This document shows, piece by piece, positions 52,852-62,026 of a stretch of DNA of 64,000 nucleotides. The notes under the pieces were generated by a model that made no database searches, had not been told where the DNA came from, and saw nothing but the letters and a program-made list of their open reading frames with translations. Every line of letters begins with the position of its first letter. Within the stretch, counting starts at the first letter, position 1. Position numbers and translations under genes: made by a program. The DNA is from Candidatus Gastranaerophilales bacterium (lineage in GTDB: Bacteria; Cyanobacteriota; Vampirovibrionia; Gastranaerophilales; Gastranaerophilaceae): NCBI GenBank assembly GCA_944322855.1, contig CALUQG010000005.1:62001-126000 (forward strand). Direction: 5' to 3'.

Positions 52852-54024
52852 TTAAGCTAATTTTTGATTATTATTGTTAAAAGGATTTGCTGTAGTCATA
52901 TTGTTTGTATTGTGGAAAAATGCTTGATACTGGTTCATGTCATAGCCGTAACCGTTAAAGCCGGGTACAGTCGGAATACCGTTAAATGAAACCTGATAGC
53001 TACCGTTGAAAGCAGGCTGCTGCATTGTAGTTTGAGTATCAACCTGTGTTTCTGGCTGAGCTTCTTGAGCTGTTTGATATTGAGCAATTGTATTGTATGC
53101 CGCATTTTTTGCTGCTAAAGCATCTTGATTTTCAGCATCTTGAGCGAGTACAGCTTCTGCTTGCTGGTATGTTTGTTGTGCAAGAGCTAATTTAGAATTA
53201 GGGTCAGCGTCAATTTGCTGAGTAATTTCTGCTATCTGTTTATCTTGTGCTTTTTCTAATTCATTTTTGCCTGTAAGAGCTTTTGAAGCTTTTCCTGCAA
53301 CTGCAGAACCGATAATACCGCCAATGAAGCCGCCAATAAATCCGCCTACTGCTGTACCGACACCCGGGCAAATAGCGGTACCAATTGTGGCACCAATACC
53401 TTTACCGAGAGCATCACCTGCAAGCCATCCTGCTGCACCTGCTGCTACCTTTGTTCCGGATTTTGCAATCTGTTTGAAGCCGGCTTCAGCACCAAGCTGT
53501 TGGAATGTAGGTACAACCTGAGTAAATGTTTCAACTGCACCATCCATAACTGCCATCCAGCCTGCGCCTGATTTACCCATAGCTTGACCGAATCCGGTTG
53601 CTCTTAACTTTGAATATCCAGGCAATTTATCTAAAATTCTACCGATAAATCCTCTTTTAGGATTAACCGGTACACTCTTTTTAAGAATGCTTCCATACTC
53701 TTTTACAATTCTATCCTGTCCAGCCTTTAAAGCTTGGCTTCTTGTATAAGAATTTTCAGCTTTAACTGCATCAATTGTATCTTTAAGACTCCAATTATGA
53801 CCTTTCAATGCAGCACCTGCTTGAATTCCTCCAAAAATAGCCATAAACGGGATAGTACCTTTTACCTGCTCACAAATAGTAGGTTCGGCAGTTGCTGTAA
53901 TAGGCTGACCATTCATAAATTTTACCATATTTTCAACATCATTTTGGTGTTGAATAGCTGTGCCGGCTGCTGCTCTATAAAATGCCGCATTTGAATTACC
54001 ATAACTAGAAACACTGTTTACCAT
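52852..54024 (-). CDS. Glycine-zipper protein with repeated F-N-G motifs
   Basis: 390 residues. Residues 195-245 are a Gly/Ala-rich hydrophobic zone with many GxxxG steps (GWLAGDALGKGIGATIGTAI and GTAVGGFIGGFIGGIIGS), a pattern found in membrane-inserting zippers and some pore-forming or effector proteins. A Gln/Ala coiled region (260-325) follows, then an Asn/Gln/Tyr-rich tail with AFNG (338), SFNG (346) and GFNG (355). No signal peptide; the N-terminus M-V-N-S-V-S-S-Y resembles other small proteins here. I recognise no family. It has a downstream terminator. Confidence 0.65.
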   Translation of the reverse strand: MVNSVSSYGNSNAAFYRAAAGTAIQHQNDVENMVKFMNGQPITATAEPTICEQVKGTIPFMAIFGGIQAGAALKGHNWSLKDTIDAVKAENSYTRSQALKAGQDRIVKEYGSILKKSVPVNPKRGFIGRILDKLPGYSKLRATGFGQAMGKSGAGWMAVMDGAVETFTQVVPTFQQLGAEAGFKQIAKSGTKVAAGAAGWLAGDALGKGIGATIGTAICPGVGTAVGGFIGGFIGGIIGSAVAGKASKALTGKNELEKAQDKQIAEITQQIDADPNSKLALAQQTYQQAEAVLAQDAENQDALAAKNAAYNTIAQYQTAQEAQPETQVDTQTTMQQPAFNGSYQVSFNGIPTVPGFNGYGYDMNQYQAFFHNTNNMTTANPFNNNNQKLA

Positions 54025-54182
54025 AAAATTGATTGCCTATAATATCTAACCTTATATTTATAAAAACAATAAATTATTTATAATTTACTTTATTTATTTT
54101 TTTTGTAAAGAAATTGTAATATTCTGGCAAAAATATTTATTAATATGTTTTTCTTGTAATGTCAGAAGTGGTGGAATTATTT

Positions 54183-55766
54183 ATGTTTGTTAATAATATT
54201 TTTAGTCGATTTAATAACAGCAACGTGAGATTTGGACAATATAATACAAATCAAAATGTGTCAAATCCATCAGCAAAAGATGAATTTAGACAAAAAACAA
54301 TCTACGGAAACGATTTTCATGGTCATTTAAATGCATTTACCAGATTCAAAACTGCAGTTGATGAGTTTCGTTTACAAAACCCTAACGGTGACGTTATTTT
54401 ATCTGGTGATGACTGGGTTGGAGCCAGTGAAGAGAAAAATATTGCAATAGTCAGACTGATGAACCTGATTAAGCCTACTGCCGTTACTATAGGTAACCAT
54501 AATCTAGACAATAAAGGTTCAAAAGGTCTTTCCGAAATGTTAGACTATGCGACTTTTAAAACAGTTGCGCTGAATTTAAAACCCAAAAATCCGGATAATT
54601 TAAAAGCATATGCACTGCAAGACGATATAAATGCCGGAAGACTTGCAGACTCTATCGTTGTAGATGAAAACGGAACAAAAGTCGGTTATATCGGCTTACT
54701 TCCAACAGATTTGTTTGCAAGATTAAGCGCTCAAAGCCAGGCAAATGCAAAAGATATCAAGATACTTAACCTTGAAGAAACCAAAAAGGCAGTACAAGAT
54801 GAAGTAAATAAACTCGAACAGCAAGGTGTTAAAGTCATTAAGCTGGTTTCACATATGGGAGTTGACGCTGATAAAGAAATAGCAAAATCTGTTTCAGGTG
54901 TGGATGTAATCCACGGAGGACACTCTCATGATAACCTTGATGGACTTGAGCAGGGAAAAAATCTCTTTCTTTCACCGAGAGGTGAATGGGTTATATTAAC
55001 ACAGGCAGGCAAAAACGGACACAAATACGGTGAGCTTGATGTTGTATACGATAAAGACGGCAAAATTATCAAAGCACATAACGAATTAAAATCTCTGGAG
55101 ACTCTACCGGAAAGCTTAACTGCAAAAGTAATGACTAACATGATGATGGGAGAACCGCTTCAAATTGGTGTTATTGCTCAGGAAGTAAAATCAAAACCCG
55201 AAACTGTACTTGAAGAAAGCCCATTAAGCTCTTTTTTAAGTGACGCATATTTAAAATATTCGGGTGCTGATTTGGTTTTGAATAATATGGGAGGAATTCG
55301 TGGAAGCCTGCCGGCAGGAGCTGTTACAGACAGAGATATTATCGATTTAATGCCCTATTACAATGATGTTCATGTTTATAAGTTGAGTGAAAAAGATATT
55401 ATGGACGCACTCAACGGAGCTATTCAGGCATTGCGTAAATATCACAGAACAGGTGCTTTGCAGGTTGCAGGAATGAAATACACAATAGGTAAAGATGATA
55501 AGGTCAAAGATGTCATTTTACTCAGAAAAGACGGAACGCAAGAAAAACTTAATTCAGAAAACCCGAGCACAGATAAATTCTTTAATGTAGCATACAATAC
55601 TTTTGTTGCCGGAGGCTCAGAAGGGCTCGGAGTTTTGAATGCACCTGAAAAAATGATTAAAAAATGTGATTTAACCGAAACTGAAATGTTTATTGAATAT
55701 ATAAAATCATTTAACGGCAAACCGATAGTAATAAAAGAAGACGGCAGAATTAAACAGGAAGTCTAA
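54183..55766 (+). CDS. 5'-nucleotidase/UshA-type metallophosphatase
   Basis: 527 residues from ATG 54183 (GGTGG 8 bp upstream); an ATG at 54159 has no site. The N-terminal metallophosphatase domain has IYGNDFHGHL, ILSGDDWVGAS, TIGNHNLDNK, VSHMGVDADKEIA and VIHGGHSHDN; the C-terminal 5'-nucleotidase domain has ESPLSSFLSDAYLKYSGADL and NNMGGIRGSLPAG. Such enzymes are normally exported, but no signal peptide exists here; the start MFVNNIFSRFNNSNVRFGQY carries an F-G motif instead. Substrates are probably nucleotides or sugar nucleotides. Confidence 0.87.
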   Translation: MFVNNIFSRFNNSNVRFGQYNTNQNVSNPSAKDEFRQKTIYGNDFHGHLNAFTRFKTAVDEFRLQNPNGDVILSGDDWVGASEEKNIAIVRLMNLIKPTAVTIGNHNLDNKGSKGLSEMLDYATFKTVALNLKPKNPDNLKAYALQDDINAGRLADSIVVDENGTKVGYIGLLPTDLFARLSAQSQANAKDIKILNLEETKKAVQDEVNKLEQQGVKVIKLVSHMGVDADKEIAKSVSGVDVIHGGHSHDNLDGLEQGKNLFLSPRGEWVILTQAGKNGHKYGELDVVYDKDGKIIKAHNELKSLETLPESLTAKVMTNMMMGEPLQIGVIAQEVKSKPETVLEESPLSSFLSDAYLKYSGADLVLNNMGGIRGSLPAGAVTDRDIIDLMPYYNDVHVYKLSEKDIMDALNGAIQALRKYHRTGALQVAGMKYTIGKDDKVKDVILLRKDGTQEKLNSENPSTDKFFNVAYNTFVAGGSEGLGVLNAPEKMIKKCDLTETEMFIEYIKSFNGKPIVIKEDGRIKQEV

Positions 55767-55771
55767 ATTTA

Positions 55772-58700
55772 TTAATTAAAATCATCCGGTATGTTGTCTA
55801 AAAAGGATGGTGTAGTCTGCTTTACGTTTGGCGAAATATTGACCGGTGTCTGAAGATTTTGTATATTTTCTCCATTATTTATTGGATTGACTTTATTTTC
55901 TTGTTTATCAGGTGAGTTTTGATTTATAGCTTTTTGTGCCATTTCATTTAAAACACTTTGCTTTGTGCCGACAGGGTTAACCCAGGTAAAAGACTTTACA
56001 GACTTTACACTGTTTGCTGCACCATTAATCAACACTCTAAAAGCCTTCGTTTGATATTTCAAATCTGGAGACAAAGCAGGTATTTTGCTAATATCTGCTT
56101 CAGGCAGCTCAATATTGTAATAGTTTAAAACATTTGATTTTACCTGTACTTTTGTATGTTCCTCAAGAAAGTCTTTAATTGTCATTGAGCCTAAAAGTCC
56201 GAGATTACTTGATATTTCAGATGAAATTTTGCCAAGAATTTGTAAATCAGCATAATAGTTTAGTAAATTGAAATTACCAATGATATACAAACTCATTTTG
56301 GGGCCTGATGTCAATATAGGTGAAAAATATGCATATCCGTTATTGAGTTTGACATTGCCTTTTAGATATGTAAAATATCCTGTATCTTGTGGACTAATTG
56401 CCTGCTTTGCACTATTCAAACTGGCATTAATTAATCTTTGTGAGAGAAGATTTTGGGCATATAAAAAATGTTCAAACCTGCCAAATTGCCCCAGATGGCC
56501 GTTATTAACGACGATCTCAGCATTACCTTTTATTGATTTTAATATTTGCTGTGAATAAGTTGTAAACATACTCACATCGGCATCTAAATTAAGCTTTCCA
56601 GTCAGCTGCATATCTTTAGGCATTAAATCGGATGTTGCAGCAAGTGCATTAAGCCCCCTTCCTTGAATTTTAGCTTTGATTATTGAATAAGGAAGATTAT
56701 ATTCTATGTTTCCGGCAATTTTACCTCCATAAGCAGAAGCATACAATTGAGATAAATATAGTATATTATCTTTAATTTCAAGCTTGGATGATATGTTTTG
56801 GGCTTTAATATTGTCAATTTTAAATGATTTTACACTGACAGAACCATCTTCTATCGTATACGGAAAATCAATGCCTGAAGTGTACTGTGATTTGTTAAAC
56901 AATTCCATAAGTTGAGGAATATAATTCATATCCATATAAGGCGATGTGAATTTCAGATATTTTATTTTGTTTGTAATGAGAAAATCCGGCTCTAATACAG
57001 CCTCAAAAGAAATGTTTGAGTTTGCAGCATTTATATTATCAATTTTCAAATTAATTTGATTACCCTGTAAAATAAGTACAGTTTGAGGAATATATATATT
57101 TGATTTCGGAATTTTAAGGTTTGAGACATTTATATTACCTTTAACAGATGGTTTTGAAATATCACCATCTGCTTTGATATTTAGTTTTATATCAGCTGCA
57201 GCATCTTTCAAAACAGGCAGAGAAACATTAATATTGCTCAGAGTATCGGCTTTTAAATTTTCCAATTTTGGATTTTTGGAAAATACATCTCTTATTGTTC
57301 CTGATATTGTAATAGTTTTTTTCAGTTTTAATAAATTCACTGATCTAACAAGACTGTTTACCCCCGGTGCTAGATATACTGAAATATCATTTATCTGCAC
57401 ATCTTTTAAATCAGAGCGCAGTTTTATATGAGTCAATGTATTTGTTGACTTAAAACTGTTTACAATAATAGGAGTAATATAATTTGAGCTGTTTGCCAGA
57501 ATTTTTAAATCACCAAACAAAATATTATTTTGAGCTCTAAAATCGAGAGTAAACGGTAAATAGCCCTTGTTGTACAGTGATAAAGAATTTTTATCACTGA
57601 TTAAATGTTTTAATATATTGGTATCAAGTGTCCCACGCGCCAGTAGTTTAATATCAGGCTTTTCAGAATAATTAGAAATATTTGCCGCAATAATAGCCTT
57701 TGCCTTGCCGGTTGAAAATTTTGAGTCATTTACAATTAAATTATTACTGTCAAATTTGATAGAGACTTTATCAGAATTAACGATATTTAAGTTATCCGGC
57801 AAATCTGGTAACTTAAATTGAAGCTTTTGTAATACAATTGCGCTACTCAAGACTTCTTTTCGCAATACAGCATCAGTTTTTATATTTTTTACTGAAAATT
57901 TGATTTTATGAAGTTTGTCAAAGCCTGATATATCATCAATAATAGCATTTATTTGCGGCTTTGCTTCGAGAAGTTTTCCGTTTAATCTGGCACTAAATGA
58001 CAATTTACCTGAATTAATAACAAAATTATTATTAGTTTTCAACACCGGAAAAGCCTTGAGCAAGTATTTTAAATCAAGATTGTCCGCTGAAATTAAGATA
58101 CTGCCGGTAGCGTCAGGTTTTACGGTTCCTGAGATTTTTACAGGCTGGTTGTTAACAAGAGCGCTTGAACGGTTAATTTTAATATAATTATTTGAAAAAT
58201 CAATAAAAGCGTTAACATTTGTGATATCAAAAGGCACATCTTTATGAATAATTTTTCCGCTTGATATAACAAGTTTTCCATTCGATTTTAATTTTTTCAA
58301 ATCTGAGCTAATGCTAAAATCAGCGCTTATAGTACCGTATGTTTTAAAATCATAGAGATTATTCTTTATTTTAAGCATTTCAAGTAATGCAGCTGCTAGT
58401 TTTTGAAGGTTTTGTAAGTCAGCTTTCGGGCAATTGCATTTCATCACTATTGAATAAGGCCTGGTTAATTTAATATTAGCCTTTATATTAGTAATTTCAT
58501 TTTTATTTGTATAAAACTTTGAAGTTACACCGGCATATCCTTTATCCAGAGTCATATGAAAATAACTCGGTGGCAGGTATTTGTCGCCAATTTTAATGCT
58601 AAAATCATCAATATCTGTTTTTCCGCTAACATAACTGAATTTATTATTTTTAGTGTGAACCTTGATATTAGAATCAATAGCGGCTTTAAATTGCTGATTA

Positions 58701-59404
58701 CCAAGATTGTCAAAATGAATAGTCCTGAAATAATTATTAAAATCTTTCAAAATAACTTTTGGAATAGCAATTTTTAGCTTATATTTTAAAAACTCACTAT
58801 CTATACAATAAAAACTGCCTGCTGTTGAAATATCGATATATCTGGGATCAATATTATGAGAGGCAACAAATTTTTTACCGGTGAATTTCAACTTTTTACC
58901 GGTTTTTTCGTCTTTGATTTTAATAACATAGTCATTTACAAAAATAGAAGGAATATCCTGTGAAAATTTAAATAAATTTTTATTTTTTTTAGTATGGTTT
59001 TCAAGATACTCTTGTAAAGAAGTCTTTCCATTATTTAAAATTTTAGTTGTAAACTGAAAATTATCAGCCTTTACAGCTGAAATTTTTATCTCCTTTTTTA
59101 ATAAATAAAATGTTGATATTTTTATTTCAAATTGATTTATTCCTAGAATTTGTTTTTTGTCAGGATAAAATAGGGCTGTGTTCCCGGTTGTTAAACAAAT
59201 ATCTAATCCTGGAGACATTTTAATTTTGTAGTTGTCCGTTATAAAAATCAGACCCGTTTGTTTTTTTATAATATCAGTGAAAACTCTCGAATAATCATTT
59301 TTATTCAAGAAATAGGGCACACAGTTATAAATGGAAAGATATACAACTGCAAGCAAAATTAATATAACTAAAAATAAAATTTTTATATAACCGGTGTATT
59401 TCAT
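55772..59404 (-). CDS. Very large AsmA/TamB-like inner-membrane-anchored protein
   Basis: 1210 residues from ATG 59404 (GAG 7 bp upstream); a longer frame to 59461 lacks a site. An N-terminal anchor (YIKILFLVILILLAVVYLSI) is followed by over 1000 residues of repeating beta-strand-rich sequence typical of AsmA-like proteins (IKISTFYLLKKEIKISAVKA, KTNNNFVINSGKLSFSARLN), ending with the AsmA C-terminal type block LTGKLNLDADVSMFTTYS and GNAEIVVNNGHLGQFGRFEHF. AsmA-like proteins form bridges that move phospholipids across the periplasm. The last 70 residues are Asn/Gln/Pro-rich. It is convergent with the metallophosphatase gene, 5 bp apart. Confidence 0.8.
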   Translation of the reverse strand: MKYTGYIKILFLVILILLAVVYLSIYNCVPYFLNKNDYSRVFTDIIKKQTGLIFITDNYKIKMSPGLDICLTTGNTALFYPDKKQILGINQFEIKISTFYLLKKEIKISAVKADNFQFTTKILNNGKTSLQEYLENHTKKNKNLFKFSQDIPSIFVNDYVIKIKDEKTGKKLKFTGKKFVASHNIDPRYIDISTAGSFYCIDSEFLKYKLKIAIPKVILKDFNNYFRTIHFDNLGNQQFKAAIDSNIKVHTKNNKFSYVSGKTDIDDFSIKIGDKYLPPSYFHMTLDKGYAGVTSKFYTNKNEITNIKANIKLTRPYSIVMKCNCPKADLQNLQKLAAALLEMLKIKNNLYDFKTYGTISADFSISSDLKKLKSNGKLVISSGKIIHKDVPFDITNVNAFIDFSNNYIKINRSSALVNNQPVKISGTVKPDATGSILISADNLDLKYLLKAFPVLKTNNNFVINSGKLSFSARLNGKLLEAKPQINAIIDDISGFDKLHKIKFSVKNIKTDAVLRKEVLSSAIVLQKLQFKLPDLPDNLNIVNSDKVSIKFDSNNLIVNDSKFSTGKAKAIIAANISNYSEKPDIKLLARGTLDTNILKHLISDKNSLSLYNKGYLPFTLDFRAQNNILFGDLKILANSSNYITPIIVNSFKSTNTLTHIKLRSDLKDVQINDISVYLAPGVNSLVRSVNLLKLKKTITISGTIRDVFSKNPKLENLKADTLSNINVSLPVLKDAAADIKLNIKADGDISKPSVKGNINVSNLKIPKSNIYIPQTVLILQGNQINLKIDNINAANSNISFEAVLEPDFLITNKIKYLKFTSPYMDMNYIPQLMELFNKSQYTSGIDFPYTIEDGSVSVKSFKIDNIKAQNISSKLEIKDNILYLSQLYASAYGGKIAGNIEYNLPYSIIKAKIQGRGLNALAATSDLMPKDMQLTGKLNLDADVSMFTTYSQQILKSIKGNAEIVVNNGHLGQFGRFEHFLYAQNLLSQRLINASLNSAKQAISPQDTGYFTYLKGNVKLNNGYAYFSPILTSGPKMSLYIIGNFNLLNYYADLQILGKISSEISSNLGLLGSMTIKDFLEEHTKVQVKSNVLNYYNIELPEADISKIPALSPDLKYQTKAFRVLINGAANSVKSVKSFTWVNPVGTKQSVLNEMAQKAINQNSPDKQENKVNPINNGENIQNLQTPVNISPNVKQTTPSFLDNIPDDFN

Positions 59405-59507
59405 AGCAAAACTCGTAATAATACCACATTTTATTATATTATAGATTATATGCAGTGTCATTATTGTGATATATTTATAAATATTTGTAAGGAGATTAAA
59501 GAGTAAT

Positions 59508-60413
59508 ATGAATTGCTATTCCAAAAAGTTTGATATTTCATTACAAACTAAACTGAAAAAATTTTTTGAAGATGATGGTGCAGAATTTGTACCACAGCAA
59601 AGTGCAATTTGGAGAGCAAAAAAAGCAGGATATTCCGCTGTTTTTTACAATACTGGCAAGTTCTTAATACAAGGTTCTAATGTTAGTTCTATTACTCAAC
59701 GAGTTGAAGAATATCTCAATATAAATACAAATGTAACAGATAAAAAAGAGGTATCGAACTTATCTATCACTGGAAACGAGCCGGAGCGTCCATTTCCCCG
59801 TATAGGTGTTGATGAGTCAGGGAAGGGAGATTTTTTTGGCCCTCTTGTGATAGCAGGAGTTATGGTAGACAGTACAAATGCTGAAATACTCATAAATGCA
59901 GGTGTAAAAGACTGTAAAAAAGTTGATGATAAAAATATTAATAAACTTGCTGCAATAATTAAGAATAACTGCGTGTTTTCCGTTATCACAATAAATCCTG
60001 CAAAGTACAATGAGCTGTACTCAAAATTAAAAAACCTAAATAGACTACTTGCCTGGGGTCACGCTCGCGCTATTGAGAATATTTTACAAAAAGCACAATG
60101 CTCCTATGCCTTGTCTGATAAATTTGGAGATGAAAAGTTAATTGAAAATGCACTTTTAAAACTCGGAAAATCAATAACACTGGAACAAAGGTGTAAAGCC
60201 GAAAGTGACATAGCAGTTGCAGCCGCTTCAATACTTGCAAGAGCACATTTTCTCGCTGCAATATCTGATATTTCAAAAAAATATGGAATACAGATACCAA
60301 AAGGCGCATCACAAAAAGTTGTTGACACTGCGGCATTCATAAAAAACAATTATTCCAAAGAAGAGCTAAAAAATGCCGTAAAAACACATTTTAAGACATT
60401 TGAACAAATTTAA
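59508..60413 (+). CDS. rnhC: Ribonuclease HIII
   Basis: 301 residues. The N-terminal TBP-like domain (FFEDDGAEFVPQQSAIWRAKK) distinguishes RNase HIII from HII. The catalytic block is IGVDESGKGDFFGPLVIAG (Asp, Glu, Gly-Lys-Gly), then VKDCKKVDDKNI, WGHARAIENIL, and AESDIAVAAASILARA. It removes RNA from RNA/DNA hybrids, including primers. AAGGAG lies 13 bp and AGAG 5 bp before the ATG. It diverges from the AsmA-like gene. Confidence 0.96.
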   Translation: MNCYSKKFDISLQTKLKKFFEDDGAEFVPQQSAIWRAKKAGYSAVFYNTGKFLIQGSNVSSITQRVEEYLNINTNVTDKKEVSNLSITGNEPERPFPRIGVDESGKGDFFGPLVIAGVMVDSTNAEILINAGVKDCKKVDDKNINKLAAIIKNNCVFSVITINPAKYNELYSKLKNLNRLLAWGHARAIENILQKAQCSYALSDKFGDEKLIENALLKLGKSITLEQRCKAESDIAVAAASILARAHFLAAISDISKKYGIQIPKGASQKVVDTAAFIKNNYSKEELKNAVKTHFKTFEQI

Positions 60414-60423
60414 AATATTTTTC

Positions 60424-60452
60424 TTGACACATCTAAAAAAATAATCTAAAAC
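60424..60452 (+). promoter_or_regulatory. Possible promoter of the gcv genes
   Basis: A consensus TTGACA (60424-60429) lies 11 bp after the rnhC stop. At 17-bp spacing the -10 is only TAAAAC (60447-60452), so the match is one-sided. Confidence 0.4.
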
Positions 60453-60494
60453 TATCATATATTGCGTAGTTTAAAATTAAATGAGGTTGCAACA

Positions 60495-61598
60495 TTGCCA
60501 AGGACAGTTTTATTTGATAAACACAAAGAGCTTGGAGCAAGAATGACTGTGTTCGGCGGCTGGGAAATGCCTGTTCAATATACCGGTATCATTGATGAAC
60601 ACAATACTGTCAGAAATTATGCAGGGTTATTTGATGTATCACATATGGGACAAGTATTTGTTTACGGTAAAGACGCACTGCAATTTCTACAAAAAATTGT
60701 TCCTCAAGACATTTCCTTATTAAAAGAAAATAAAGCTGTATATTGCCAATTAACATACGAAAATGGAGGTATTGTCGATGATTTAATTATTTATAATATA
60801 AATAAATCTAAATACCTTGTAATAGTCAATGCAGCAAATATAGAAAAGGATGTAAACTGGCTGTTAGAAAATGCAAAGCCATTTGATGTAATTATTGATA
60901 ACATGTCAAATGAATACTCTATGCTTGCTCTACAAGGACCAAATGCTGTCTCTATATTAGAGAATTGCGGCATCAATATAAAAAATCAGCCATCATTTTT
61001 TACTATTACAGAAACATATATAAACAACGTGCCTGTATATCTTTCAAGAACAGGATATACAGGAGAAGACGGCTTTGAAATAATTACGAAAAATGCAGCA
61101 GCGCCTGCTCTCTGGGATTTAATTTTGTCAAAAGGAAAATCTTTTGGAATTAAACCTGCTGGACTAGGAGCTAGAGATACATTAAGGTTAGAAGCAGCAC
61201 TCCCCCTGTACGGTAATGACATTAACGCTGATACAACACCTGTTGAAGCAGGATTAAAATGGTCTATTCCTCTAAATAAAAATTGTGATTACAATGGAAA
61301 AGACACAATCATTTCTCAGATTCAAACAGGTGTGCAAAAAAAAATTGTCGGATTTAAAATGATTGAAAGAGCTATACCAAGACATGGCTATGAAATTTAT
61401 ATAAACAATAAAAAAGCCGGATATGTTACAAGCGGAGGCTATGCTCCTACTATTAATGAAAATATTGGTATGGGATACATTGATACAAGTTTTGAAACAA
61501 AACTGGACTCAAAGATACAGATTATGGTAAGAAATAAATTATACAATGCCGCTATCGTTAAACGACCTTTTATAAAAAAACGATATAAAATTAGTTAG
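60495..61598 (+). CDS. gcvT: Glycine cleavage system aminomethyltransferase (T protein)
   Basis: 367 residues from TTG 60495, with GAGG 8 bp upstream; an in-frame TTG at 60462 lies before that site. Motifs: FGGWEMPVQYTGI, LFDVSHMGQVFV, QLTYENGGIVDDLIIY, SRTGYTGEDGFEI, GARDTLRLEAALPLYGNDI and PVEAGLKWSIPLNK. It releases ammonia from the lipoyl-bound aminomethyl group and loads the C1 unit onto tetrahydrofolate. It heads gcvT-gcvH-gcvPA. Confidence 0.96.
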   Translation: MPRTVLFDKHKELGARMTVFGGWEMPVQYTGIIDEHNTVRNYAGLFDVSHMGQVFVYGKDALQFLQKIVPQDISLLKENKAVYCQLTYENGGIVDDLIIYNINKSKYLVIVNAANIEKDVNWLLENAKPFDVIIDNMSNEYSMLALQGPNAVSILENCGINIKNQPSFFTITETYINNVPVYLSRTGYTGEDGFEIITKNAAAPALWDLILSKGKSFGIKPAGLGARDTLRLEAALPLYGNDINADTTPVEAGLKWSIPLNKNCDYNGKDTIISQIQTGVQKKIVGFKMIERAIPRHGYEIYINNKKAGYVTSGGYAPTINENIGMGYIDTSFETKLDSKIQIMVRNKLYNAAIVKRPFIKKRYKIS

Positions 61599-61619
61599 AC
61601 ACATTATAGGAGAAAAATT

Positions 61620-62003
61620 ATGATAGTGCCTGAGGGTATTTTATGTTCAAAAAGCCACGAGTACGTTAAAGAAGAAAATGAATCTTTATACACAATAGGA
61701 CTTACGGACTATGCCGTCGAACAACTTGGGGACATAGTATTTATAGAACTTCCGGAAATTGATACAGAATTTTCTAAAGGAGAAGTTTTTGCTACAGTTG
61801 AGTCTGTAAAAGCGGCATCGGAAATCTATATGCCGGTTGGAGGGAAAATAGTTCAAATTAATGAAAAACTAGTTGAAAGTCCTGAAATTTTAAATGAAAG
61901 CCCTTATGACGAAGGCTGGCTAATAAAGATTGAAGCTAACGATTTTCATGCAGATTCTGGCGATTTACTTGAATATTCTGATTATAAAGATGAATTGGAA
62001 TAA
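61620..62003 (+). CDS. gcvH: Glycine cleavage system H protein
   Basis: 127 residues, the family length. The lipoylated Lys64 is in ATVESVKAASEIYMP, and VNEKLVES- and GWLIKIEA-like segments are conserved. It shuttles the aminomethyl intermediate between P, T and L proteins. AGGAGAAA lies 7 bp before the ATG; gcvT ends 21 bp upstream. Confidence 0.96.
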   Translation: MIVPEGILCSKSHEYVKEENESLYTIGLTDYAVEQLGDIVFIELPEIDTEFSKGEVFATVESVKAASEIYMPVGGKIVQINEKLVESPEILNESPYDEGWLIKIEANDFHADSGDLLEYSDYKDELE

Positions 62004-62026
62004 AACAAAATACTTTAGGAAGAAAA

